The notes beneath the pieces are model-generated. The model searched no databases. It was not told the DNA's origin and saw nothing but the letters and a program-made list of their open reading frames with translations. Position numbers and translations under genes: made by a program. Source: Comamonas koreensis (GTDB lineage Bacteria > Pseudomonadota > Gammaproteobacteria > Burkholderiales > Burkholderiaceae_C). Taken from it: 64,000 bases of DNA. Of this stretch, positions 23,267 through 32,669 are shown one piece after another. Location of the stretch: positions 4,588,001-4,652,000 of the forward strand of contig NZ_CP043575.1 in NCBI RefSeq assembly GCF_014076495.1, in the 5' to 3' direction. Positions within the stretch are counted from its first letter, which is position 1, and each line of letters starts with the position of its first letter.

Positions 23267-25774
23267 ATGAAAGGCTTCAGAATAGCGATGGCCCATTATG
23301 TGGGCCTGGGATGTGCGGTGGCAGCACTTCTGCATCCCCTGGTGGGCCAGGCCCAAACTGCGCCTGTTATTTCATGCAGCACGGACCCGGCCATCTTCAA
23401 TACCGGCATTGACGGCAGCAATGGCTACAGCATCAACAGCCCCAAGCTGGCGCTGGGCAGCCTCGATGCGCATTGGTCCATTGCCTCAGCCTTGGGCGAT
23501 ATCACCACGCCGGCCGCCGCTGCCGCCTTGAGCTATGCCCAAGGCCCGGTAGACCGCCCCGGCGCCGGCAATGGCGCCTGGGTGCAGTCGCCGTTTGGCA
23601 ATGCCCAATGGATCGGCGTGCAATACGGCAGAAGCTATTACGTCTACCAATACCAATTCAGCCTGGACCCGTCCGTTGACCCCGACAGTTTCAATCTGAG
23701 CCTGAGCCTGTATGTGGATAACCAGGTCAAGCGCATTCTGGTCAATGATGCAGTATTTGATTACACCAACAACGGCAGCAGTTTAGGCGTTGGCGGCTTT
23801 GGTGCCGGCGGCAATGTACCGGTGGTGCTCAACCATGGTTTTAGAACCGGCGCCAATACGATCTATGTCGTCGTCGGCAACCAGGGCGACCCCTCGGGCC
23901 TGCTGGTGCAGTCGAGTGGCACGGCCTCGTGCTCGCCGCCGCTGTCGGTGGCCAAGCAAGCGGTCAACAACGATGGCAGTGCCTACACCGGTCTGGCCAG
24001 CGCCAACGCCCCCGTGTTCTACAACATCACGGTCACCAATGCCAGCACGCGCGACGCCAGCGGCACGCGCCTGCGTGATACCCTGCCCGATGGCCTGCAA
24101 ACGGCCGGCAGCACCTGGAGCTGCAGCCGCCCCGCCGGCAGCGCAGCCGTCTGCCCGGTGCCCGCCACGGGCGGCTTTCCGCTCGATAGCGTCTTGCCAA
24201 CCCTGCCCGCTGGCAGCGCCCTGGTGTTCCGCGTCAATACGCGCTTCAGCAACCCGCTGCCCGCAGGTGCCACGGTCATCACCAACACGGCCACCATCGA
24301 GCCGCCTGCCACCAGCACCCTCAGCTGCGCTGCCCGCGATGGCTTTCCCACGCCTTGCAGCGCATCGGCATCGGTGGCCACCAGCCCGCTGCTCAGCGTG
24401 ACCAAGACCGTGGACGCGACCGGCCCGCTCTATGCCGGGCAAACCGCCACCTACACGGTGACCGTCAAGAACGAAGGCGCGGCCGAGCTGACGGGCGTTG
24501 CCCTGTCAGACAGCTTGCCCGCCGGCTTTGCCTCAGCCACCTGGAGCTGCCAGTCGCCCGTCGGCAGTCTCGCAGTCTGCCCTCAAGCCAGTGGCAGCCT
24601 CGCCGCGGGCGGGGTGCTGAGCCAGACCATCGCCAGCATGCGCGCCAATGCCAGCCTGGTCTACACCGTGGTCGCCACAGTGGACAGCATCGCCACCCGC
24701 ATGGACCAGGTCAGCAACACCGCCAGCGTGGCGGCCAGCAATGCCGAATGGCTGTGCTACAACCCGGCCACGGCCCAGACCCAGGCCAAGCCCTGCAATG
24801 CCTCGGTGACGGTCGATCTGTGGCCCAACCCCTTGCTGCAACTGAGCAAGACGGCACAGGCGACCGGCACGGTCTATGCCGGCCAGCCGATGAACTACAC
24901 CATCACCGCGCACAACGCCGGCCAGGTGCCCGTCACCCAGGCCCATATCACCGACCCCTTGCCTGCCGGCCTGGAAAATGCCAGCTGGACCTGTAGCAAC
25001 AGCGGCGCTGCGCCCTGCGTGCCCGCCAGCGGCACCGGCGCAGTGGATGTGACTGTCGCCTCACTCGCCGCCGGTGACAGTGTGGTGATCCAGCTGAGCA
25101 CCACCGTCAGCGCGCAGCCCCCCGCCAGCCTGGTCAATACCGCCTCCTTGGCGGTGGGCGAGCCAACAGCCCAGTGCGCCCCTGCCAGCGCGCCGACCGC
25201 TGCACCCTGCCAGGCGCAGAGCACCGTGGCGGCCTCCGATCTGCCCATCCTGGGCCTGAGCAAGACCGTCAATGCCACCAACGCGGTGCGGCCCGGTGAC
25301 AGCCTGGTCTACACCATCACCGCCAGCAATGCCGGCCCGGTAGCCATCACCCAAGCAGTGCTGGCCGACCCAGCCCCTGCCAACGTGGTGCTGGGCGCCT
25401 GGACCTGCACGGCCAGCGGCGTGGCCTGCCCAGCTGCAGCGGGCAGCGGCCCGCTCAATGAGACCATTGCCAGCCTGCCGGTAGGCGCCAGCTTGACCTA
25501 TGTGCTCCAAGCCCAGGTTGCAGCCACGGCGCCGGGCAGCAGCAGCCTGACCAACCAGGCTAGCCTGCGCAGTGCCGAGCCTGCCGCCCAATGCACCGGC
25601 GGCACCGCACAGCCCTGCACGGCCAGCGCCACCGTCACCACGACGGCCGCCGAAGTGCCTGCCGGCGTCAAATCCGTCCCCAGCCTGCAGCAATGGAGCG
25701 TCGTACTGCTGACGCTCTTGACCGCAGTCATCGGCGCCTGGCGCATGCGCTCACGCGGCCAGCGCATCGGCTAA
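23267..25774 (+). CDS. DUF11-repeat surface protein with IPTL-CTERM-like tail
   Basis: An 835-residue exported protein. It has a signal peptide (about residues 1-29), an N-terminal beta domain (to about 220), then four DUF11/CARDB-like Ig-type repeats starting near residues 225, 374, 522 and 660, each with an 'LSV-x-K-T' type opening and a 'W-x-C' strand. The tail from residue 803 has V-P-S-L-Q-Q-W, one hydrophobic helix and a basic end (R-M-R-S-R), resembling IPTLxxWG-CTERM signals processed by exosortase H. AAAGGA precedes the ATG. It is probably displayed on the outer surface; the ligand is unknown. Confidence 0.85.
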   Translation: MKGFRIAMAHYVGLGCAVAALLHPLVGQAQTAPVISCSTDPAIFNTGIDGSNGYSINSPKLALGSLDAHWSIASALGDITTPAAAAALSYAQGPVDRPGAGNGAWVQSPFGNAQWIGVQYGRSYYVYQYQFSLDPSVDPDSFNLSLSLYVDNQVKRILVNDAVFDYTNNGSSLGVGGFGAGGNVPVVLNHGFRTGANTIYVVVGNQGDPSGLLVQSSGTASCSPPLSVAKQAVNNDGSAYTGLASANAPVFYNITVTNASTRDASGTRLRDTLPDGLQTAGSTWSCSRPAGSAAVCPVPATGGFPLDSVLPTLPAGSALVFRVNTRFSNPLPAGATVITNTATIEPPATSTLSCAARDGFPTPCSASASVATSPLLSVTKTVDATGPLYAGQTATYTVTVKNEGAAELTGVALSDSLPAGFASATWSCQSPVGSLAVCPQASGSLAAGGVLSQTIASMRANASLVYTVVATVDSIATRMDQVSNTASVAASNAEWLCYNPATAQTQAKPCNASVTVDLWPNPLLQLSKTAQATGTVYAGQPMNYTITAHNAGQVPVTQAHITDPLPAGLENASWTCSNSGAAPCVPASGTGAVDVTVASLAAGDSVVIQLSTTVSAQPPASLVNTASLAVGEPTAQCAPASAPTAAPCQAQSTVAASDLPILGLSKTVNATNAVRPGDSLVYTITASNAGPVAITQAVLADPAPANVVLGAWTCTASGVACPAAAGSGPLNETIASLPVGASLTYVLQAQVAATAPGSSSLTNQASLRSAEPAAQCTGGTAQPCTASATVTTTAAEVPAGVKSVPSLQQWSVVLLTLLTAVIGAWRMRSRGQRIG

Positions 25775-25794
25775 GCGCTTGATCGCTGGAGCCA

Positions 25795-25830
25795 GACCCA
25801 GGGGGCGCAGGCGCAGCGCCCCTGGGTGTC
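25795..25830 (+). terminator. Strong hairpin after the DUF11 gene
   Basis: ACCCAGGGGGCGC pairs with GCGCCCCTGGGT around a short loop, about 20 bases past the stop codon. There is no long T-run, so it may stop transcription weakly or protect the 3' end. Confidence 0.5.
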
Positions 25831-25933
25831 CGACTTGTGCTGCGACCGGCAGTGGCCCGGCGGCCTACCGGCATTGACACAAACTGCCATAGTCCGACAA
25901 ACCGGCTCCATGTTTCCATGCCAGCATGCGCAG

Positions 25934-26239
25934 ATGAATAATGACCACGCACTCCGCAAGGCAGCGCCCGCCCTGCCCGCTGCCCACTGGTTCAAGCGCA
26001 GCCGCCTTGTGCGCATACGGCCCACGCCCGCGCGGCTGCGGGTGCTGGAGGCCATCGTCCAGCTGGGCCGCTCCAAGGTCAAATGCGCAGACATCTCCTT
26101 GCACCTGGCGCAAAGTGGGGCTCCACTGCCCGCAGCGACGATCTACTGCGTTGCCAAGGAAATGGCCCAGGCTGGCCTGCTGATGCGTGACCGCGAAGAC
26201 GGCGGCTTGACGGTCTACAGCCTGGCCGCTGGCGTGTAG
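25934..26239 (+). CDS. Fur-fold DNA-binding protein without metal domain
   Basis: A 101-residue protein matching only the N-terminal winged helix of Fur-family repressors: 'TPARLRVLEAIV', 'ADISLHLAQSGAPLPAATIYCVAKEMAQAGLL' (given in part), and the wing 'GGLTVYSL', which ends the protein. The His-rich C-terminal metal-binding and dimer domain is absent. The start at 25934 is uncertain, as ATGs at 25910 and farther upstream are in frame with no clear ribosome site. It may be a metal-independent regulator or a remnant of a full Fur-family gene. No target is evident. Confidence 0.6.
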   Translation: MNNDHALRKAAPALPAAHWFKRSRLVRIRPTPARLRVLEAIVQLGRSKVKCADISLHLAQSGAPLPAATIYCVAKEMAQAGLLMRDREDGGLTVYSLAAGV

Positions 26240-26273
26240 TGGTCCGCCCCAAGCAATGGGCAGTTCAACGGAT

Positions 26274-27197
26274 TTAAGCCACCGTGCCCAGGCGCCAGCC
26301 AGGCGCCATCTGCCGGATCGATGAGACCAGCAGCTCAATCAGCGCCAAGGTCGCTGCCGATGGCTGGCGGTTGGGTGCACGCACGATGTAGAGCGCATCG
26401 CCCACGCCTTTGACGCCAAAGCCGCCCAGCACCTGCACCAGGCTGTCTTGGGCGATGGCATCCCGCACAGCATAGTAGGGCAGCAGCACCACGCCCAGGT
26501 CTGCCATCGCGGCGTTGAACAGGAACTGGTAGTCGCCCGACTGGATCGACGGCGTGCTCTGCACCTGTTCATGCAGGCCATCGCTGTGCCGCCAAAACTC
26601 CAGCCGGTGGTGGATATTGAGGGGCGCCAGCAGCCGGGCGTGCTTGATGTCCTGCGGGGTTTGCAGCGCCAGGCCCAGGGCCCGCAGATACGCCGGGGTG
26701 GCAAACAGCCCCCACTCGATGCCGCAGACGCGCGTGGCCACATGGTCTTCCAGCGGCGCCGAGGTGATGTGGATCGCCAGGTCCACCTTGGAGGCCACCA
26801 GGTCATGGATCTGGTCGTTGATAACGAGACGCAGCAGCAGATCGGGGTGCGCCTGGCAAAAGTCCAGGATCAGCGGCTTGAGGTGGAAATGTCCCAGGCC
26901 GGTGGGGATGCGCACGCGGATCTCGCCACTGATGGTCTGGTGGATCTGGTCGATCTGCAGCTGGGCGCTTTGCAGCGCATTGAGCGCCTGCAGGCACTGG
27001 CCATGCAGGATGCGGCCAGCCTGGGTCAGCTCCATATGCCGCGTGGTACGGCGCAGCAGCTGCGCGCCAAACTGCCGCTCCAGCAGCGCCAGCCGGCGCG
27101 ACACATTCGAGCGCGTCACGCCCGAGCGCTGGGCCGCATCGCTCAGGTTGCGCGACTCGGCAATCGCCACAAACAAACGCACCAGGTTCAGGTCCAT
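26274..27197 (-). CDS. LysR-family transcription regulator
   Basis: A 307-residue LysR-type regulator with an N-terminal winged helix (residues about 1-60: 'VRLFVAIAESRNLSDAAQRSGVTRSNVSRRL', given in part) and a periplasmic-binding-like effector domain (about 90-300). The start at 27197 gives the usual MDLNLVRLF beginning. It is divergent from the CaiB/oxidoreductase/Bug operon with about 150 bases between them, so it probably controls that operon. Confidence 0.92.
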   Translation of the reverse strand: MDLNLVRLFVAIAESRNLSDAAQRSGVTRSNVSRRLALLERQFGAQLLRRTTRHMELTQAGRILHGQCLQALNALQSAQLQIDQIHQTISGEIRVRIPTGLGHFHLKPLILDFCQAHPDLLLRLVINDQIHDLVASKVDLAIHITSAPLEDHVATRVCGIEWGLFATPAYLRALGLALQTPQDIKHARLLAPLNIHHRLEFWRHSDGLHEQVQSTPSIQSGDYQFLFNAAMADLGVVLLPYYAVRDAIAQDSLVQVLGGFGVKGVGDALYIVRAPNRQPSAATLALIELLVSSIRQMAPGWRLGTVA

Positions 27198-27347
27198 GGC
27201 CGGCCTCCCTTTTGATTGTTGATTCTGAATCACCACTGATGGCTGTGCTTTGGCAGTTCCCAAAGCGGCCTCATGTTTCTAACATGGGTCTCACAACAAA
27301 CGTCCGGGCTGCTGTCGCATAGCCCGGGCCATGCAAGGAGACAATAC

Positions 27348-28532
27348 GTGACGCCAGAGTCAACACTGGGGTTTACCCCGCTCGCCGGTTTCAAGGTCCT
27401 GGATTTGAGCCAGGGCGTGGCCGGCCCCTACTGCGCCCAGCTGCTGGCCCACCAGGGGGCCGAGGTCATCAAGGTCGAGCCCGCCCAGGGCGACTGGGGC
27501 CGCCATGTGGGCGTAGCCCGCAATGGCCACAGCACCTTGTCCAGCACCTACAACGCCGGCAAGCACAGCCTGGCAGTCGATGCCAAGCACCCCGAGGGCA
27601 AGGCGCTGATCCTGCAGCTGGCGCGCAGCGCCGATGTGGTGGTGCAGAACTTTCGCCCGCAGGTGGTGGAGCGCCTGGGGCTGGACTTTGCCGCGCTCCA
27701 GGCGCTGGGCCTGGAGCCGGTCTATGTGTCGATCAGCGGCTATGGCGCGGACGGCCCCTTTGCCGACAACCCGGCGACTGACTCGGTGATGCAGGCCGAC
27801 ACCGGGCTGATGAACAGCAACCGCGATGCGCAGGGCGCGCCGCAGCGCATCGGCTTTTTGCTGGCCGACATTGCCACTGGCGTTTATGCCGCGCAGGCCT
27901 GCACGGCGGCGCTGCTGCAGCGCCTGAAGACCGGCAAGGGCCAGCATGTGGAGCTGAACCTGTTCAATGTCTGCTGCGCGCTGCAATCAACCGCGCTGTC
28001 GGAAGAAGTGCTGGGCGGCCAGACCGTCAAGGCCGCCGTCAGCGCGCCCAATGGCATCTTTGATGCGGCCGATGGCCGCCTGACGATTCTGGCGCTGAAC
28101 AACGATCAGTTCCTGCGCATTGGCAAGGCGCTGGAGCTGGCCGGCTGGGACAGCGACCCGCGCTTTGCCAGCAATGCGCTGCGCCTGCAGCACAAGGCGG
28201 TGCTGCATGCCGACCTGGCCTGCGCTGTCGCCAGCCGCCCGCTGGCCGAGCTGCGCGCGCTGTTCAACCAGCACAGCGTGCTGCATGCGGTGGTGCATAG
28301 CGCGGCCGATGTGGTGCAGCACCCGCAGGCCCGGCACCTGGCCACGTTCAAGACCGTGCAGCAGCCCGATTTTGGCGAGGTGTTGATGGCAGCCACCCCC
28401 TGGCCGGCCAGGCCCGATGCACCGCTGCCCGCGCCGCGCATTGGTGCCGACAGCCAGCAGATTCTGCGCAGCCTGGGACTGGCGCAAGATGAGATCGACG
28501 CGCTGGCGGCCCGCCAGGTCGTGGGCCTGTGA
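27348..28532 (+). CDS. CaiB/BaiF-family CoA-transferase
   Basis: A 394-residue class III CoA-transferase that moves CoA between acyl-CoA and a free carboxylic acid. The GTG start at 27348 follows AAGGAG. Landmarks are 'LSQGVAGPYCAQLLAHQGAEVIKVE' near the N-terminus (given in part), the active-site Asp in 'A-T-D-S-V-M-Q-A-D-T-G-L-M' (about residue 145) and the C-terminal small domain. It is the first gene of an operon with an oxidoreductase and a Bug binding protein, which suggests uptake and CoA activation of one organic acid. The substrate is unknown. Confidence 0.92.
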   Translation: MTPESTLGFTPLAGFKVLDLSQGVAGPYCAQLLAHQGAEVIKVEPAQGDWGRHVGVARNGHSTLSSTYNAGKHSLAVDAKHPEGKALILQLARSADVVVQNFRPQVVERLGLDFAALQALGLEPVYVSISGYGADGPFADNPATDSVMQADTGLMNSNRDAQGAPQRIGFLLADIATGVYAAQACTAALLQRLKTGKGQHVELNLFNVCCALQSTALSEEVLGGQTVKAAVSAPNGIFDAADGRLTILALNNDQFLRIGKALELAGWDSDPRFASNALRLQHKAVLHADLACAVASRPLAELRALFNQHSVLHAVVHSAADVVQHPQARHLATFKTVQQPDFGEVLMAATPWPARPDAPLPAPRIGADSQQILRSLGLAQDEIDALAARQVVGL

Positions 28533-28546
28533 AAGGAGCTGCAGCC

Positions 28547-29563
28547 ATGAAAGCCATTGTCTGCCGCAGCTTCGGCCTGCCCCGCGATGTGACCGCCGTC
28601 CAGACCACCGCGCCCCCCACCGCCTTGGCTCCTGACGAAGTGCTGATCGACGTGCACCATGCCACCGTCAGCCACGCCACCGGCCTCTTGATCGAGGGCA
28701 AGTACCAAAAGACCCCGCCGCTGCCCTTTGTGCCGGGCACCGAGGGCGTGGGCCAGGTGCTGCAATGCGGCAGCGCCGTGGCCCATGTAAAGGTGGGCGA
28801 CCAGGTCGTGTTTATCTGCGACTGGGGCGCCTATGCGCAGCAGGCCAAGGTGCAGGCCAGCACCGTGTATGCGGTGCCGGCGGCGCTCGATCCACTGCGC
28901 GCGCTGGCGCTGCCGATCTCCTACGGCACGGCGTACACGGCCTTGCACTGGCGCGCGGCGCTGCGGGCGGGCGACAGCCTGCTGGTGCTGGGCGCGGGCT
29001 CGGGCGTGGGCGCGGCCGCCGTGGAGCTGGCCGCCCAGGTACCCGGTGTGCAGGTGATTGCCTGCGCCAGCAGCGAAGATAAACGCCAGGCCGCCTTGCG
29101 CCATGGCGCGCAGCATGCGGTCGATCCGCAGCACTTGATCGAGCAGGTCAAGGCGGTGACCGGCGGCAAAGGCGCGAGCCTGGTGTTTGACCCGGTAGGC
29201 GGTGACTTGCTGCTGCAGGCACTGCGCTGCACGGCGCAGAACGGGCGCATCGTCATCATCGGCTTTGCCAGCGGCACGATCCCCAAGGTGCCCATGAATA
29301 TCGCACTGGTCAAGAACCTGACGATCCACGGCTTCTTCTATGGCCAGTACATCGGCTGGACGCCCGCCAACGAGCGCCAGCGCCATGCCGCAGCCATGCA
29401 GGCCATGATGGCCGCGCTGTTGGAGATGGCCCAGCGCGACGCCATCCATCCCGACATCTCGCGGGTCTATGCCATGGACGAGCTGTGCGAGGCGCTGGAC
29501 GCGCTGCACAGCCGCGAGGTGCTGGGCAAGGTCGCCCTACAAATACAAGGAGACAAGACATGA
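28547..29563 (+). CDS. NADPH:quinone oxidoreductase-like MDR protein
   Basis: A 338-residue medium-chain reductase of the quinone oxidoreductase branch. The GroES-like N-terminal half lacks the Cys/His zinc ligands. The Rossmann part has 'V-L-G-A-G-S-G-V-G-A-A-A-V' near residue 150. AAAGGAG precedes the ATG at 28547. It probably reduces an enone or acryloyl-CoA-type intermediate. The 3' end overlaps the Bug gene as ATGA, so all three genes are co-translated. Confidence 0.9.
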   Translation: MKAIVCRSFGLPRDVTAVQTTAPPTALAPDEVLIDVHHATVSHATGLLIEGKYQKTPPLPFVPGTEGVGQVLQCGSAVAHVKVGDQVVFICDWGAYAQQAKVQASTVYAVPAALDPLRALALPISYGTAYTALHWRAALRAGDSLLVLGAGSGVGAAAVELAAQVPGVQVIACASSEDKRQAALRHGAQHAVDPQHLIEQVKAVTGGKGASLVFDPVGGDLLLQALRCTAQNGRIVIIGFASGTIPKVPMNIALVKNLTIHGFFYGQYIGWTPANERQRHAAAMQAMMAALLEMAQRDAIHPDISRVYAMDELCEALDALHSREVLGKVALQIQGDKT

Positions 29564-30573
29564 CACAACGCCACTCCGCGCAGCGCCGCCAGGCCCTGCA
29601 ATCGCTGCTGCATACCGGCTTAGGGCTGGCCCTGCTGGGCAGCGGCTTGCCCGCCGCCCACGCGGCATCGGCGGCCGATTACCCGGCCTCAACCATCAAG
29701 CTGGTGATCCCCTACCCGCCCGGCGGCCCCACCGACCTGGTCGGGCGCCTCGTCGCCATCTCGATGGGCGAGAGCCTCAAGCAGACCATCTTTGTCGACA
29801 ACAAGCCCGGCGCCAGCGGCATGGTGGGCGCAGCCCAGGTCGCCAAGGCCCAGCCCGATGGCTACACCTTGCTGGCGAACGCCTCGCTGCAGGTGATCAA
29901 CCCCTCGGTCTACGACAAGGTGCCGTATGACTCGTTCAACGACTTCGCACCGATCACGCAGATCGTCGATGTGCCGCTGGTGCTGGTGGTCAACAGCGAG
30001 CTGCCGGTGTCGAACGTGCAGGAGCTGGTGGCCTACCTGAAAAAGAGCAAGGCCAGCATCAATTTTGGCTCGGCCGGCAATGCCTCGTCGCAGCACCTGT
30101 CGGGCGAGCTGTTCAAGCTCAAGACCGGCATCGCGATGCAGCATGTACCCTACAAAGGCAGCTCGCCGGCGCTCACCGATTTGATGGGCGGCCAGATCCA
30201 GCTGATGTTTGACTCCATGCCCTCGGCCATGCCCTTTATCACTTCGGGCAAGCTCAAGGCGCTGGCCGTGACCACCGCCAAGCGCTCGAGCTCGCTGCCG
30301 CAGATCCCGACCATGCAGGAATCGGGCATTGCCGACTACGCCACCAGCACCTGGTATGGCCTCTGGGCCCCGAAGAACACGCCGCCCGAGATCGTGGGCA
30401 AACTGGCCCAGGCCGCGCAGCAGGCCTTGCGCAAGCCCGAAGTGGCCGCGCAGTACCAGCGGATGGGCGCCGAGCCGGTGGGCTCGAGCCCGCAAGAGTT
30501 TCTGGCCTATATGCGCAGCGAAGAAAAGAAATGGGCCGAGATTGTGAAACGCTCGGGCGCAAGGGCCGATTGA
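29560..30573 (+). CDS. Bug-family (TctC) solute-binding protein
   Basis: A 337-residue periplasmic binding protein of the Bug/TctC family, abundant in Burkholderiales. It has an N-terminal signal peptide (cleaved around residue 36, A-H-A-A), 'IKLVIPYPPGGPTDLVGR' at the start of the mature domain and 'VPYKG' in the middle. No TctAB membrane genes are adjacent. It binds a carboxylate whose identity is not shown; it may also act as a sensor. Confidence 0.92.
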   Translation: MTQRHSAQRRQALQSLLHTGLGLALLGSGLPAAHAASAADYPASTIKLVIPYPPGGPTDLVGRLVAISMGESLKQTIFVDNKPGASGMVGAAQVAKAQPDGYTLLANASLQVINPSVYDKVPYDSFNDFAPITQIVDVPLVLVVNSELPVSNVQELVAYLKKSKASINFGSAGNASSQHLSGELFKLKTGIAMQHVPYKGSSPALTDLMGGQIQLMFDSMPSAMPFITSGKLKALAVTTAKRSSSLPQIPTMQESGIADYATSTWYGLWAPKNTPPEIVGKLAQAAQQALRKPEVAAQYQRMGAEPVGSSPQEFLAYMRSEEKKWAEIVKRSGARAD

Positions 30574-30598
30574 GCCAGGGCGCCCGGCGCTGGACCGG

Positions 30599-31882
30599 TC
30601 AGCCCACGGCGCGCATGGCCACCACCGGCTTGCGCACCCACAACACCGCCGCTGCCGCCACCAGGCAAGCGGCGCCTGCGACAAACAACGCGGGCGAGTA
30701 CGACGACAGCACCGAGCGTGCCAGGCCCGCGCCATAGGCAGCAACGGCCGCGCCCAGCTGGTGGGCGGCAAACACCCAGCCAAACACCAGGGCTGCGCGC
30801 TCGGGGCCAAACTCGCTGGCCACCAGCTTGACGGTGGGCGGTACCGTCGCAATCCAGTCCAGGCCATAGAACACCGCAAACAGCGACAGGCCGGCGATCG
30901 TGAACTCGGAGTACGGCAGCCAGAACAGCGACAGCCCGCGCAGCCCGTAGTACCAGAACAGCAGCTTGCGGCTGTCATAGCGGTCCGACAGATAGCCCGA
31001 CAAGGTCGTGCCCACCAGGTCAAAAATGCCCATCATCGCCAGCACCGAGGCGGCTGGCACCGGACCCAGGCCATAGTCACCGCAGAGCGAGACAAAGTGG
31101 GTCTGGATCAGCCCATTGGTGCTGAGCCCGCAGATGAAGAAAGTGCCCGCCAGTATCCAGAACGCCGGCACTTTGGAAGCTGCAACCAAGGTGCTGAACG
31201 GCAGGCTCCAGCTGGCGCGGGGCGCGGGGGCCACGGGCGCGGCAGCGGGGTCTGCGCCATAGGCGCTCAGCTGCATTTGCGCCGGGCTGTCGCGCATGAA
31301 CAGCAGCACCAGCACCAGCACCACGGCCGATGCCGCGACGACTGGCAGCAGCGCCCAGCGCCAGCCGTACTGCGCAATCAGCCAGGCGGCGGCGGGCAAG
31401 AACAGCAGCTGGCCGGTGGCACTGCTGCCCGCCAGCAAACCCATGACCAGGCCCTTGCGCTGCACAAACCAGCGGTTGGCCACCGTCGCGCCCAGCACCA
31501 TGGCCGTCAGGCCCGTGCCCATGCCCAGCACAATGCCCCACAGCACAAAGGCCTGGCCCAGGTTGCGCATGATGAGGCCCAGCAGCAAGGCGCCGGCAAT
31601 CACCGCTGCGGCCAGCGCCACCACGCGCGATACGCCATAGCGCAGCAAAATGACCGCGGCAAAGGGCCCGAGCAGGCCATACAGTGCAAAGCGGGTCGCA
31701 AACACCGAGGACAGGTCACGCACGCTCCAGCCAAACTCGACGGCCAGCGGCTGCATCAGCACCCCCGGTAGGCCCAACGCCGCCGAGGTGACCAGCATGG
31801 CCAAAAAGGTGATGGCGGCAATCACCCAGGCGTAATGGACGCCATGGCGCTGGAGCAGCACGGCGAGTCGGGAAGCGAGCAT
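30599..31882 (-). CDS. MFS transporter
   Basis: A 427-residue major facilitator with 12 predicted membrane helices and a central charged loop at about residues 195-220. The N-terminal part ('HGVHYAWVIAAITFLAMLVTSA', given in part) resembles oxalate/formate or monocarboxylate-type MFS proteins. It is divergent from a TetR gene that probably controls it and convergent with the Bug gene. No ribosome site is obvious before the chosen ATG at 31882. Substrate unknown. Confidence 0.85.
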   Translation of the reverse strand: MLASRLAVLLQRHGVHYAWVIAAITFLAMLVTSAALGLPGVLMQPLAVEFGWSVRDLSSVFATRFALYGLLGPFAAVILLRYGVSRVVALAAAVIAGALLLGLIMRNLGQAFVLWGIVLGMGTGLTAMVLGATVANRWFVQRKGLVMGLLAGSSATGQLLFLPAAAWLIAQYGWRWALLPVVAASAVVLVLVLLFMRDSPAQMQLSAYGADPAAAPVAPAPRASWSLPFSTLVAASKVPAFWILAGTFFICGLSTNGLIQTHFVSLCGDYGLGPVPAASVLAMMGIFDLVGTTLSGYLSDRYDSRKLLFWYYGLRGLSLFWLPYSEFTIAGLSLFAVFYGLDWIATVPPTVKLVASEFGPERAALVFGWVFAAHQLGAAVAAYGAGLARSVLSSYSPALFVAGAACLVAAAAVLWVRKPVVAMRAVG

Positions 31883-31887
31883 GTTAT

Positions 31888-31927
31888 TTGGAGGTTATCG
31901 ACGGAGGAGTTACAATGATAGCGATCA
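31888..31927 (+). promoter_or_regulatory. tetR promoter with overlapping operator
   Basis: TTGGAG (31888-31893) and TACAAT (31911-31916) are separated by 17 bases and can drive the TetR gene. The palindrome TGAT-AGCG-ATCA (31916-31927) overlaps the -10 element, a likely TetR operator giving autorepression and control of the divergent MFS gene. Confidence 0.55.
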
Positions 31928-31970
31928 CAATCAAAAACTGTCAAGCACAGCTTCAAGCAGGGTATTTGCG

Positions 31971-32558
31971 ATGAAAGTCACCAAGGAACAAGCGCAACAG
32001 AACCGCCAGGCACTGCTCGATGCCGCCGCTGCCCTGTTCAAGGAACGCGGCATCGACGGCACCGGCGTGGCCGATATATGCCAACAGGCGGGCCTGACGC
32101 AGGGCGCCCTGTACAAGCATTTCAGCGACAAGCAGGACCTGGCAGCCCAAGCGCTGGCGCATGGTTTTGGGCAAGGCTTTGGCCGGGTCAAGCAGGCCAG
32201 CGAGCGGAGCGACCACGCGATGGCCACCTACCTGGACAGCTACCTGAACCCCAAAGTGCGCGATGACATGACCCGGGGCTGCCCGCTGGTCTCCACCGCC
32301 TGCGATGCCGGGCGCCAGAGCGAGGCGGTGAGCCGCAGCTTTCGCGATGGCTTTACCGAGCTGCGCGCCGGCATCGAGGCCGCCTTGCCGGCCGGCAGTG
32401 ACCCGCAGCAACGCCAGGCGCTGGCCAGCACGCTGGTCGCCGCACTGGTGGGCGCGATGGCCATCTCGCGCGGCGTTGTCAAGGCCGATCAAGCGCTGGC
32501 CGATGAGGTACTGCAGCAGGTGCGCGCGGTGGTCGAAGGGCTGAGCGCCAAGCGCTGA
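31971..32558 (+). CDS. TetR-family transcription regulator
   Basis: A 195-residue TetR-type repressor with an N-terminal helix-turn-helix (about residues 10-55: 'RQALLDAAAALFKERGIDGTGVADICQQAG', given in part, then 'GALYKHFSDKQDL'). The C-terminal helical ligand domain carries the 'C-P-L-V-S-T-A-C-D' motif seen in YcdC/AcuR-like relatives. It is followed by a strong terminator. The likely target is the divergent MFS gene. Confidence 0.92.
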   Translation: MKVTKEQAQQNRQALLDAAAALFKERGIDGTGVADICQQAGLTQGALYKHFSDKQDLAAQALAHGFGQGFGRVKQASERSDHAMATYLDSYLNPKVRDDMTRGCPLVSTACDAGRQSEAVSRSFRDGFTELRAGIEAALPAGSDPQQRQALASTLVAALVGAMAISRGVVKADQALADEVLQQVRAVVEGLSAKR

Positions 32559-32583
32559 TCGATCGCCGCAACGCCAACAACAA

Positions 32584-32626
32584 AAGGCCGCCAACCCGGG
32601 TCACCTGGGTTGGCGGCCTTCTTTTA
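32584..32626 (+). terminator. Intrinsic terminator after tetR
   Basis: A 14-base perfect stem (AAGGCCGCCAACCC / GGGTTGGCGGCCTT) with a 9-base loop and a T-rich tail, 26 bases past the TetR stop. It also sits after the 3' end of the aldehyde dehydrogenase gene and could serve both strands. Confidence 0.9.
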
Positions 32627-32669
32627 AGGCGGATCGCGGAGGCTGCATCACCTCAGCGGCAGAGCCCCA

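Noticed and set aside
25826..25933. Upstream in-frame start for the Fur-fold protein
   Set aside because: It begins inside the hairpin that follows the DUF11 gene, and the added residues do not resemble a Fur N-terminus.
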